From Microbacterium sp. CH12i (GTDB lineage Bacteria; Actinomycetota; Actinomycetes; Actinomycetales; Microbacteriaceae): a stretch of 64,000 nt of DNA. The translations under genes were made by a program, and so were the position numbers. This document shows, piece after piece, positions 15,852 to 24,233 of this stretch. Under the pieces are notes generated by a model that saw only the letters and a program-made list of their open reading frames with translations, did no database searches and was not told the origin of the DNA. The stretch spans positions 62,001 to 126,000 of the forward strand of contig NZ_JHET01000001.1 of assembly GCF_000685355.1 (NCBI RefSeq), written 5' to 3'. Position 1 is the stretch's first letter. Every line of letters starts with the position of its first letter.

Positions 15852-16307
15852 ATGGCTATCGCGGAGCCTGCCGTCTCGGTCGACATCGAAGATACGCTGT
15901 CGGAGTTTCAGGGTCATCTGAACCTGATCTTCGTCCGGGCTCGTGCAGTGTGGAAGGAGGCTGCAGCGCAGATCAATCCTGAGCTGCAGCCATCCGGCTA
16001 CAAGTTGCTCGTCTTCATTGCCCGGGTGGGCACTGCGAACGCGCATCAACTCGCTGAGCGCTTCGAGATCGACAAGTCGCTCGTGAGCCGACAGGTGCGG
16101 ATGCTGGAAGACCTCGGCCTTATCGAATCCCGTCCCGACGATCAAGACGGGCGCCAGCGGGTTCTCACGGCAACACCCGCGGCATGCGTTTCCCTTGCCG
16201 CGCTGAGAGGCGATCACGCCGATCGGTTGCGAACCGCACTCACGGGGCTGACGCCGAACGAAGTAAAGGCAGCATCAAAGGTGTTCCGCCTGCTCGCAGA
16301 AGTCTGA
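15852..16307 (+). CDS. MarR family transcriptional regulator
   Basis: A 151-residue winged-helix repressor. The recognition helix region is HQLAERFEIDKSLVSRQVRML (residues about 64-84) followed by the wing ESRPDDQDGRQRVLT. MarR dimers bind short palindromes and release on ligand binding. It lies directly after the exporter gene, so it is the likely reader of the two TAGTTG-N8-CAACTA operators upstream. The ATG follows the exporter stop closely. Confidence 0.85.
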   Translation: MAIAEPAVSVDIEDTLSEFQGHLNLIFVRARAVWKEAAAQINPELQPSGYKLLVFIARVGTANAHQLAERFEIDKSLVSRQVRMLEDLGLIESRPDDQDGRQRVLTATPAACVSLAALRGDHADRLRTALTGLTPNEVKAASKVFRLLAEV

Positions 16308-16371
16308 TGAGCGACCGAGAGCAGCTCCGCCACCGATTCGAGCGGCTGAGCATCGCCGTACACTGGCGAAT

Positions 16372-16862
16372 ATGAGTGCCTCGTCGTCTGACCACGTGAC
16401 CTCGCTACCCGGCGATGCTGAGGGCATGACGGAAAGTATTGAACTTGACCAGGCCGTCACCAGGGTCGAACAAGAGCTTGGCCGGCTCTTCGCACGGATT
16501 CGTGTGAGCTGGCGCGAGGCCGCCGTGACCGTACACCCTGATCTGCAGCCGCTTGGGTATCAGGTGCTGACGTCGATCGCGACCGGCAAGGCGACCTCAG
16601 CGAGCGCGATCATCGAACGCCTGCAGACCGACAAATCGGCCGTGAGTCGCCATGTGCGCCAGCTGGAAGAGCTCGGTCTCGTCGAGAGCGTCCCCGACCC
16701 CGACGACCGGCGCGCTCGCGTCTTGGTTGCTACAGATCTCGCGCAGGAACGTGTAGCGACCGCTCGCGCTAAGTACGAGGCCGCATCGGCGAACGTCTGC
16801 GCAGCTGGTCGGCAGCTGATCTTGACCATTTCGTGAAGCTGCTCGGCGCGCTCGGAGAGTGA
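16372..16862 (+). CDS. MarR family regulator, second copy (one-base frame break)
   Basis: A second MarR protein, 163 residues when read through, similar to the copy at 15852 in layout (SAIIERLQTDKSAVSRHVRQL, then PDPDDRRARVLV). After AKYEA the frame is lost at 16781-16782. Moving by one base restores RIGERLRSWSAADLDHF and LLGALGE to a stop at 16860-16862, the expected C-terminal helix. The fault equals loss of one C from a CCC run. Without it the protein would end in an unrelated tail. Probably an intact gene with a sequence error. Confidence 0.7.
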
Positions 16863-16929
16863 CCACCCAGACGATACGGCGGTCAGCATGGTTCAGGCGC
16901 TCCGCACATTCGGGCGGCGCCCGCGTGGG

Positions 16930-17277
16930 TCACGCCGCGACGGGCCCGAGAGTAGCGTCCGAAACGTCGCCCGCCGAAGGTCCCTTCAGCTCGACGAAGA
17001 TCGTGTGCGTGGGTGTCTGTCCGATGTTCGCACCCGCATGTCGCTGCGCAGGAACCCACATCGCCTGATTCGCGGCGAGGCTGACTTCCCGTTCGTGACC
17101 TCCGACACTGAGCCGTCGTTGGAAGTCCGTGAGAGTGATCATCACGCTGTTCGGGTGCACATGTGCAGTCGTGCTCTCACCGGGCTCGTCGGTGTATTCG
17201 AGCACGCGAACGTAGTCGTTCTCGAAAAGCGTGCGGTAGTGCTCCGGATTCGTGACCACGGGGTCTTCGGTGACCAT
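16930..17277 (-). CDS. Cupin domain-containing protein
   Basis: A 115-residue single-domain beta barrel. STTAHVHPNSVMITL and AMWVPAQRHAGANIG give His residues of the two cupin motifs. Members bind metal and act as small enzymes or sensors; function here is unknown. The ATG at 17277 is chosen over the in-frame upstream Met at 17313, because the first 12 residues of the longer form are basic and low-complexity. It is convergent to the second MarR gene. Confidence 0.7.
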   Translation of the reverse strand: MVTEDPVVTNPEHYRTLFENDYVRVLEYTDEPGESTTAHVHPNSVMITLTDFQRRLSVGGHEREVSLAANQAMWVPAQRHAGANIGQTPTHTIFVELKGPSAGDVSDATLGPVAA

Positions 17278-17411
17278 GTCCCGGAGCCTACGCCTTGACG
17301 GTGCATTGCGCACCGGCTTCTGTTACTCAGATTCTGTTACTTCGAAGAGAACGCCGCGTCGAATGCTTCGGCTGAAGGCCAGTAGCTCTCTGTCCAGGAT
17401 GCCGCTAATGG

Positions 17412-18816
17412 CTATTGCGGCAGTGCGGCTGCCTTCCTGATCCCGACAAACGAAACGACCCCGCCCAACGCCATTAATGCCGCCGTCACCAGTGCCGCAC
17501 TGTGGAAGCCGTCGAGATCGAGCGTGCCTCCGACGATTGTCGACAGCATGGCGAGACGATGAGGCCGGCGACGCGGGAGATCGCGTTGTTGACGGCGGAT
17601 GCGATGCCAGAACGGCTCTCGTCGATCGCACCGAGCACGGCTGAGGTCAGCGGTGCAACCGTGAGAGCGAGCCCCAGACCCAGCACGATCATGGCCGGCA
17701 GCACCTGCCACCAGTAGCTGAATTCGTTCGACACCGTCAGTAGAAGCAGCGCGCCCGCGGCCATCAGCAGCGGCCCGATCGTCATGAACAGCCGTGGACC
17801 GAGACGCCCCGCCCAGGAGCCTGCGCGCGAGCTGAGCAGGATCATGAGGATCGTGATCGGAAGACTCGCGAGCCCGGCAGCTGTCGCGCTGAGACCGGCG
17901 CCCTCTTGCAGGTAGACGCCAATGACGAAGCCGTTCAACGAGAGTGCGGCGTAAATGAACAGTGTTGCGAGGTTGCCCCAGGCGAAGTTGCGCGATTGGA
18001 ACAGCGACAGCGGCATCAGCGGCGCCGTGGAGTGCCGCTGACGCACGAGGAACGTGATGAATAGTACGACGCCGATCAGGCCCGGCATCCAGATCGCGGG
18101 CGAGGCCCAGCCAAGGTTCGGCTGTTCGATGAGTGCGAACACCACTGCTCCGAGGCCGACTGCGCACAGCATCCCGCTCCACCAGTCGACGCGGGAGCGC
18201 GCGGATGCTCCGGCAGTTGCAGCCGTGCAAGCAAGAAGAGGGTGATGCCGATCGGGATGACGTTGATCAAAAAGACAAAGCGCCAAGAAAGGAGGTCGAC
18301 GAACAGCCCGCCAAGAAGGGGGCCCGCAAGCTGTGCGCCGGTGGTGAATGCTGTCCAGAGACCAATCGCACGCGACTGCAGTTTGCCGCGCATTGTCGCC
18401 ATGATCAGGGCGAGCGAACTGGGCACGAGTAACGCTCCGGCAGCGCCCTGAAGCGCGCGAGCGATGATGAGTGTGATCGGTTCTGGCGCGGCCGCTACCG
18501 CGATCGATGCGATGCCGAAGGCGATGAGCCCGATGCGCATGATCCGGACGCGACCGTATGCATCCGACAGGGATCCGGCAAGCAGGATCAGGGCACTGAG
18601 AGTGATGAGGTAGGCATCGACCACCCACTGCTGTGTCGTGATCCCGCCGCCGAGTTCCTCACTGATCGCGGGCAAAGCGACGGTGACGACCGTGCCGTCG
18701 AGGAACGTGACAAACGAGGCCAGCACGGCGATTGTGATGACGAGTCGCTGAAGGGAAGAGAAGGCTGGCACGATGATGAGACTACGCTCTGCGACTCCCC
18801 ATCGACGCGCACCCAT
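17412..18816 (-). CDS. MFS transporter, DHA2-like (two one-base frame breaks)
   Basis: Three reading frames join into one 468-residue exporter. It starts with VASFVTFLDGTVVTVALP-type helices (18816 down to about 18200), continues as VDWWSGMLCAVGLGAVVFAL through NNAISRVAGLIVS (to 17556), and ends LSTIVGGTLDLDGFHSAALV...IRKAAALPQ. Breaks lie at about 18197-18203 (a GCGCGC run) and about 17551. Each is cured by adding one base. The product would be a 14-helix drug/proton antiporter. It could be a real pseudogene, but the number of like breaks elsewhere favours sequence error. The exact start is uncertain. Confidence 0.7.
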
Positions 18817-18895
18817 CCAAGGGGCTAGCCTGGCGACAGGCGGGTCTCCTGCCCCGCTTCAGACGGCGAAAGCCCAGACGAACGCGAGGTGTGCG

Positions 18896-19297
18896 ATGGA
18901 TTCGATGATGATGGGTGCGATGTCCAAGGACATGAAGGCGATGCCCGGCATGGAGATGATGGACATGGCCGTCATGCAGGTATGCATGGATGCATGCGCG
19001 GCGTGCGAACAGGCATGCACGGTGTGCTCGATGCAGATGATGGACTGTGCACCGGCGTGCATGAACTGTGCCGACATGTGTCACACGATGATGCGCTCAA
19101 TGATGCGGATGCAGGGGATGACGCCGGCCGTGATGATGGCGATGCTCGATGCCTGCATAGCGATGTGTCAGCTCTGCATGGACTCGTGCATGGAGCACGC
19201 CGACCACAGCGAGGTCTGCAAGATGTGCGCCGCCGCGTGCAAGGCATGCATGGACGCCTGCATGGACATGCGGAAGATGATGATGGCGACCGCCTGA
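18896..19297 (+). CDS. Four-helix bundle copper-storage-like protein (Csp type)
   Basis: A 133-residue protein with 18 Cys and over 30 Met. Cys are spaced as C-x3-C-x2-C-x3-C-x2-C (VCMDACAACEQACTVC) and repeat in four blocks, as in bacterial Csp proteins that hold many Cu(I) ions inside a four-helix bundle. No signal peptide, so it should be a cytosolic Csp3-type store. ATG at 18896 follows GCGAGG; a longer in-frame start exists upstream. It diverges from the exporter gene and lies alone, with no visible CsoR or copper ATPase nearby. Confidence 0.8.
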   Translation: MDSMMMGAMSKDMKAMPGMEMMDMAVMQVCMDACAACEQACTVCSMQMMDCAPACMNCADMCHTMMRSMMRMQGMTPAVMMAMLDACIAMCQLCMDSCMEHADHSEVCKMCAAACKACMDACMDMRKMMMATA

Positions 19298-19312
19298 GCG
19301 ACCGCTACCGTC

Positions 19313-19660
19313 TTAGGCCGTCGCGACGTTGAAGCGCACGCGCCCGACGGCGAGCACGTGATACCGCCGGTGCAAAGCGACCGGTGACCCTGGCTGCACT
19401 TCGAGAGCGGCACCCTGGGCGCTCCAGAGCGTCCAGGCTTCGCCGTCCAGCGTCCGCACGCGCACTTCGCCGGTTGCGGCATCCGTCTGCTCGACAATGC
19501 TGTCTGCCCACTCGCTCGGCGTCGCGGAGGCGAGCCGTGCCTGAATAAGGTGCAGGGCGTGCCCCGGTGTGAAAGACGAGCAGACATCACCGTGGTCGCA
19601 CATGCACGCCGCACGCCCGCTCACCTCGAGGGGTGAAATGCGGCGAAGTGGCGTGGACAC
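19313..19660 (-). CDS. Hypothetical protein (115 aa)
   Basis: GTG at 19660 with GAGGAGATCATC before it. The product has a Cys cluster early (ACMCDHGDVCSSF), an HALHLIQARL helix, then a beta-rich half (RTLDGEAWTLW, GSPVALHRRYHVLAV). No family is recognised. It is convergent to the Csp gene with a 15-base gap. The Cys/His pattern near the copper store is suggestive only. Confidence 0.5.
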   Translation of the reverse strand: MSTPLRRISPLEVSGRAACMCDHGDVCSSFTPGHALHLIQARLASATPSEWADSIVEQTDAATGEVRVRTLDGEAWTLWSAQGAALEVQPGSPVALHRRYHVLAVGRVRFNVATA

Positions 19661-19750
19661 GATGATCTCCTCAGGTTCGGAACTGTTTCGGCAAGAGTAG
19701 GTCGAGCCGGCGTGACAGCAAAGCCACCATGACACCCGGCGAAACAATCC

Positions 19751-19834
19751 ATGTTGACGAAATTCCCGCGCCGTGCCTACGTCGTCACCGAGGTCGACGG
19801 CGCTCTCACCCGGCGCTCTTCTGCAGCGCGCTGA
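19751..19834 (+). other. Possible 27-residue ORF or remnant in an otherwise empty gap
   Basis: ATG at 19751 opens MLTKFPRRAYVVTEVDGALT before a stop at 19832-19834. A neighbouring frame stays open past it, so a frame break is possible. There is no strong ribosome site. The remainder of 19661-19857 holds nothing I recognise. Confidence 0.2.
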
Positions 19835-19857
19835 ACAGCGGGTGCTCGCCCGACGTT

Positions 19858-21080
19858 CTATTCGGCCGCCGTCAGCAGCGCGTCGCGCACCGCACGCACT
19901 CCTTTGAGCGCCTCCGCGTGCGAGGTGCTCAGCGGCGACAGCCCGAGCCGGATGCCATCTGGAAAACGGAAGTCAGGGATCACGCCATCCGCCCACAAAG
20001 TGCGAGTCACGTCCGCCGCGCGTTCATGGCCGATCGTGACGTGGCCACCGCGTAGCGCGGCATCCCTCGGGCTGAGCAGACGAACGCCGAGCGGGGCGAG
20101 TTCTTCGTCGAACGCACGCACGACAAGCTCGGTGAGCGAGACGGATTTCGTGCGGACCTCATCGATACCGGCCGCCTCGATGAGGTCGAGCATGCCCTGC
20201 ATCGCCAGCATGCCCAGCACGGGAGGCGTGCCGCTGATGAACTGACGGATGCCGTCGGCCGGCGCATACGCCGAACCCATCGCGAACACGTCTCCTGCGC
20301 CCATCCACCCCTGGATGGGCTGTGGCAGCATGCCATGGTGGCGGGCGTTCATATAGGCGAAGGCGGGGGATCCCGGTCCGCCGTTCAGATACTTGTAGGT
20401 GCAGCCCACGGCGAGGTCGACACCGCACGCGTCGAGTTGCACCGGGATGACGCCGACGGAGTGGCAGAGATCCCACAGCATCAGTGCACCGACTTTGTGA
20501 ACCGCATCCGTGATCGCGGCCATGTCTGCCAACGCGCCCGAGCGGTAATCGACGTGGCTCAACACGACGAGCGCTGTGTCTTCAGAGACTGCTGCCGCGA
20601 CATCCGACGGTGTCACACCATTGACCGGATCGGAGGCAAGCCAGCGCAGGGTCAGTCCGCGCTCGGCAGCGACACCTTCGGCGACGAAGCGGTCTGTGGG
20701 GAAGTTCGTCTCCTCGATGAGGATCTCGGTGCGCTCTGCGTGGGCTGCGACGGCGGCGCGCATGAGCTTGTAGAGCAGCACGGTGGTCGAATCTGCGACG
20801 AGGGTCTGTCCTGCTGCCGCCCCCAGACAGGAGTGGCCGATGCGGTCACCCAGCTTGGTGGGAAGCTCCATCCATTGCTCGTCCCACGAGCGAATCAGAC
20901 GCGTGCCCCACTCTGCGCGAATGAACTCCGCGATGCGGTGCGGCGTCTCTTTCAGCGGACGGCCGAGCGAATTGCCATCAAGATAGGCGTCGACGCAGGG
21001 GCATCGACGAAAGCGCCGAGGTGTGTGCGCAGCGTATCCGCGGCGTCGAGAGCGCGGGCGGCATCGAGCAGGTCGGTCAT
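19858..21080 (-). CDS. kynU: Kynureninase (one-base frame break)
   Basis: PLP enzyme that cleaves L-kynurenine to anthranilate and L-alanine. CTYKYLNGGPGSPAF holds the PLP lysine, and FVDA..VDAYLDGNSLGRPL is the expected N-terminal motif. The N-terminal 28 residues lie in another frame from ATG 21080; the frame changes at about 20994, where one base (GG to G) appears lost, after which 407 residues read through. It is the last gene of kynA - amidohydrolase - kynU, one base after the middle gene. Anthranilate could feed tryptophan salvage or degradation. Confidence 0.85.
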
Positions 21081-21081
21081 G

Positions 21082-22119
21082 TCACACTCTCAAATCGTCG
21101 GCAGCGAGCAACCGGGCGCGGAGCGGGTCGGCCGTCTCCGGCGACTGTCCGGGGAAAAACAGCAGGCGCGATTGTGGGTCACGGGGGTCCGTTGGGTCGA
21201 GGCACTGCAAGAGATCCACGCCGACGATTCCTGCCTCTCGCAATGCTCTGATCTCGCGTGAGTTCAGCCCGACCGGAGTGGGTCCGTTGCCCATATCGGT
21301 GCCGTAGAGCACGGTGCCGCCGGCGGCGTGGAAGCGCCGGACGTTTTCCACGGCGGTGTCATATCCTGCGCCGTGATGGACGGCGAGAGTCGAGATCCAC
21401 GAGGCTGATGCCGCCTGCGCGGCAGTCTCAGAGTCGGAGAGCAGTTCCGAGAAGGGCGCGTGCGCGAGACGTCCGGCGCCCAGACGCACGACACGCTGCG
21501 CTTCGCCTCGACCCTCGGCGTGAGCGACGATCGGCAGACGATGGGATGCAGCGATCGAGATAATTGTCCGCAGTAGCTCGTCCGTGAACACCGGGCCAGC
21601 GTTGCTGTTGCTGGCGATCTTGATGCGCACAGCGCCAGCATCCTTCATCTCGACGATGGCACGTTCCGCGTCATCCGCATTGGCGATCTCGCGGACCGAA
21701 CCCTCCGGCGCCCAGCTGCGATCGGACGGATACCCGCCGGGAGGAGTCAGGAATGCGCCGGCGAAGGCGAACTCCACGCCGTGGATCGTTCGTAACTCCT
21801 CCAATTCGGTCAGGTACGGGGCCGATTCGTCCGAATCAGCGGGTGTGCGCGCGATTCTGGAGGAGTTGTGAACATCGGAGAGCACCGCCGGGTTCCCGCC
21901 GAGATCATTGACCCGACCGAGCATCGACTCCGCGAGCAGCGCGGGGTCGATGAGCTGAATATGCACATGGTGGTCGGTGAACCCGCCGGTGATGACGCCA
22001 TCGAGCCTCGGGAGCCCAGAAGTCGGCGCGTGCGCCAGCAGCCGCACCTCGGTGGCGCTGACTGCGATAACCCCGTCACGCCAATCACCACCATCGAACC
22101 AGGTGACCGCGGCGCGCAT
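21082..22119 (-). CDS. Amidohydrolase family protein in the kynurenine operon
   Basis: A 345-residue metal-dependent hydrolase. TDHHVHIQ gives the HxH metal pair, RIKIASNSN carries a lysine-like site, IVAHAEG and STLAVHHGAGYD supply later His, and YGTDMGNGP the catalytic Asp. The start ATG at 22119 overlaps the kynA stop by one base and its stop is one base before kynU. KynA and KynU need an N-formylkynurenine hydrolase between them, and no KynB is present, so this protein is a candidate for that step. This is inference from position; its precise substrate is unknown. A longer in-frame start would lie inside kynA. Confidence 0.75.
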   Translation of the reverse strand: MRAAVTWFDGGDWRDGVIAVSATEVRLLAHAPTSGLPRLDGVITGGFTDHHVHIQLIDPALLAESMLGRVNDLGGNPAVLSDVHNSSRIARTPADSDESAPYLTELEELRTIHGVEFAFAGAFLTPPGGYPSDRSWAPEGSVREIANADDAERAIVEMKDAGAVRIKIASNSNAGPVFTDELLRTIISIAASHRLPIVAHAEGRGEAQRVVRLGAGRLAHAPFSELLSDSETAAQAASASWISTLAVHHGAGYDTAVENVRRFHAAGGTVLYGTDMGNGPTPVGLNSREIRALREAGIVGVDLLQCLDPTDPRDPQSRLLFFPGQSPETADPLRARLLAADDLRV

Positions 22120-23006
22120 CAGCTGCCGATCTCCGTGCGTACCGTGTACAGCTCGGGGAAGAACGTCAGCTCCAGCGCCTGCTGCAAAAAGCTGACGCCG
22201 CTGGAGCCGCCGGTGCCGACCTTCATTCCGATCGTGCGGGTCACGGTCTTCAGATGGCGGAACCGCCAGAACTGGAAGTTGTCCTCGAGATCTACGAGGT
22301 CTTCGCAGGCCTCGTAGAGGTCCCAGTAGGTGTGCGGGTTCTCGTAGATCTCGCGGATCGCCGGTACGAGCGACGCGTGCGGCCGGTACGGCTCGCGCAC
22401 ATCGCGCTCGAGAATTTCGGTGGGGATTGCTAGCCCGCGGCGTGCCGCGAAGCGCAGAAACTCGTCGTACAGCGTCGGACGCTCGAACTCCGCAGTGAGC
22501 ATCGCGAGATTTTCTGGATGATCGCGGAACACCTGCAGCATCCGCTCGTTCTTGTTGCCCAGTGCGAACTCGACGGCGCGGTATTGCACGGACTGGAACC
22601 CGGATGAATTGCCCAGCGCCCCTCGGAACTGCGCGTATTCGGTGGGAGTGAGAGTAGCCAGCACTGACCACTGCTGAGTCATGACGTCCTGGATGCGCTT
22701 GACGCGAGCGACCCGCTTCAGCGCCTCGCGAAGGTCATCGCTGGCGAGCAGTATGCGCGCCGAGCCCAGCTCGTGAATCAGTTGCTTTAGCCACAGCTCG
22801 GTGGTCTGGTGCTGAATGATGAACAGCATTTCGTCATGATGCTCGGGGCTGCTGACCGGATGCTGCGCCGAGAGCAGCTGATCCAATTCGAGGTACGACC
22901 CGTACGTCATCCGGCCCGTGAGGTCGGTGACGATCCCGTCCTCCAGCGCACGCTCGTTGCCTGTGTGCGCGGGGCTGGCGGAGCGCGCAGAATTATCGGT
23001 GTCCAT
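22119..23006 (-). CDS. kynA: Tryptophan 2,3-dioxygenase
   Basis: A 295-residue heme enzyme that opens the indole ring of L-tryptophan to N-formyl-L-kynurenine. Family landmarks: [18 protein letters not shown] (active-site His), [18 protein letters not shown], and [12 protein letters not shown], whose His is the heme ligand. Length and motifs are complete. First gene of the kynA - amidohydrolase - kynU operon. A 12-bp palindrome 19 bases upstream of the start may be a repressor site. Confidence 0.95.
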   Translation of the reverse strand: MDTDNSARSASPAHTGNERALEDGIVTDLTGRMTYGSYLELDQLLSAQHPVSSPEHHDEMLFIIQHQTTELWLKQLIHELGSARILLASDDLREALKRVARVKRIQDVMTQQWSVLATLTPTEYAQFRGALGNSSGFQSVQYRAVEFALGNKNERMLQVFRDHPENLAMLTAEFERPTLYDEFLRFAARRGLAIPTEILERDVREPYRPHASLVPAIREIYENPHTYWDLYEACEDLVDLEDNFQFWRFRHLKTVTRTIGMKVGTGGSSGVSFLQQALELTFFPELYTVRTEIGS

Positions 23007-23024
23007 GAGACCTCACGATATCCC

Positions 23025-23036
23025 GAACGATCGTTC
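23025..23036. promoter_or_regulatory. TetR-like palindrome upstream of kynA
   Basis: GAACGATCGTTC is a perfect 12-bp palindrome, of the kind bound by TetR repressors. It sits 19 bases before the kynA start and overlaps the last codons of the hydrolase gene. No TetR gene is in the window. Confidence 0.45.
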
Positions 23037-24099
23037 AGCTGGCAGGTGTTGTCTGTGCGTCGAGGAAGTCGATCGTCTTCTGCAGCGCAGTCTGGGCGTC
23101 TGGCATGTCGAGGTGGAACTGGTACTCGTGGGGGAGGGCTGGTTCGTGATTCGCAGGCCAGTACTGCGTTGTCACATCGACGCCGAGTTCTTCCAGTCGA
23201 TCTGTCATCGGGATGGACTGCAACCAGGTGAGCGCGTCACCGTTGCCACCCGAGATGTAGGTGGTCGGGAAGTCCTCGGTGACCCAGTTGATGGTCGACA
23301 TCGTCGCGCCGGATGAGTCTTCGGCCCACGTGCGGGTACCGGTGTACGCCCACATCGACGATTTCAGGCCCCATCCGACGATGCCGTTCAGAGCGGCGAG
23401 AGCCGCGAGGTCATATACGCCGCAGTTCAGCACGGTGGCGACGACCTGATCGGCGTTGAGCGTCGGAGTGACGTCCATGATCTTGGCGTAATCGGGGCTG
23501 GTGATGAGCGTGGCCATCTGGCTGGCGAGTTGGCTGCCGGCTGAATCTCCGGCGAGCACGATCTGCGAGTCATCGACATTGAGGTCGGCGGCATGCTCGT
23601 TGATGTACCCGAGCGCCTCGTTGATCTGGTTCACGGCCTTCGGGTAGAAACCCTCTGGTCCCAGCGTGTAGTTCACCGCGATGGTCGTGTATCCCTTGGC
23701 CGCGAGGATGCGCATGTAGGGGTCAATGTTCTCTTTTGAACCCGAGATCCAGGCGCCGCCGTGAATCCAGACAACCGTCGGGAGGGGGCCGCTCGCGGAT
23801 GCTGGAGTAAAGACATCCATCGTCGTGTCGACGCCGTCGCTACCATAGGAGACATCGAGCGTCTCGGTGAGCTTCGTGTCGGGCAGGTACTTGTCCATCT
23901 CGGCCGCGGTCGCCTCACCGCCCTGAGTGAAGACCGAGCGGATGACCATCGCAGATGGCCATGGAGTGATCGATCCGATGATCGCCACGACTACCGCGAC
24001 GGCGACAACGATGCCGAGAGTGATCCTCGTCTTCCGCCACCGGTGATGCGTCTTCTTCGCGGTGTCGCTGTTGTCCGTCTCGTGCGTATGCGTGGTCAT
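23035..24099 (-). CDS. Membrane-anchored alpha/beta hydrolase (esterase/lipase)
   Basis: A 354-residue protein. An N-terminal helix (ITLGIVVAVAVVVAIIG) near residues 28-45 anchors or exports it. The catalytic domain shows VVWIHGGAWISGS, the HGGxW oxyanion motif of hormone-sensitive-lipase-like esterases, and LAGDSAGSQLA, the G-x-S-x-G nucleophile elbow. A His near the C-terminus (PANHEPALPH) may complete the triad. It lies upstream of kynA on the same strand. Some eukaryotic kynurenine formamidases share this fold, but the membrane segment argues against that job here. Confidence 0.75.
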   Translation of the reverse strand: MTTHTHETDNSDTAKKTHHRWRKTRITLGIVVAVAVVVAIIGSITPWPSAMVIRSVFTQGGEATAAEMDKYLPDTKLTETLDVSYGSDGVDTTMDVFTPASASGPLPTVVWIHGGAWISGSKENIDPYMRILAAKGYTTIAVNYTLGPEGFYPKAVNQINEALGYINEHAADLNVDDSQIVLAGDSAGSQLASQMATLITSPDYAKIMDVTPTLNADQVVATVLNCGVYDLAALAALNGIVGWGLKSSMWAYTGTRTWAEDSSGATMSTINWVTEDFPTTYISGGNGDALTWLQSIPMTDRLEELGVDVTTQYWPANHEPALPHEYQFHLDMPDAQTALQKTIDFLDAQTTPAS

Positions 24100-24151
24100 A
24101 GAACCCTCTCCGGGATTCAGTGTGGCAGAGCCTGCCCGATATGCCGAGCTT

Positions 24152-24198
24152 GTCCCGATCTGCTGACGAATTAGCCGGGTTGCTCAGCTGATCGGGAC
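24152..24198. terminator. Hairpin after the choline operon
   Basis: GTCCCGATC at 24152-24160 pairs perfectly with GATCGGGAC at 24190-24198. CAGCTGATCGGG is also repeated directly at about 24185 and 24203. It lies after the codA stop (minus strand) and before the hydrolase gene. Confidence 0.45.
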
Positions 24199-24233
24199 GC
24201 CATCAGCTGATCGGGGCTCGCGTAACAGGGAAG

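Noticed and set aside
23035..24099. Alpha/beta hydrolase as the kynurenine formamidase
   Set aside because: It has the HGGxW motif of such enzymes, but a membrane anchor and a hairpin-separated, upstream position make the in-operon amidohydrolase the better candidate.
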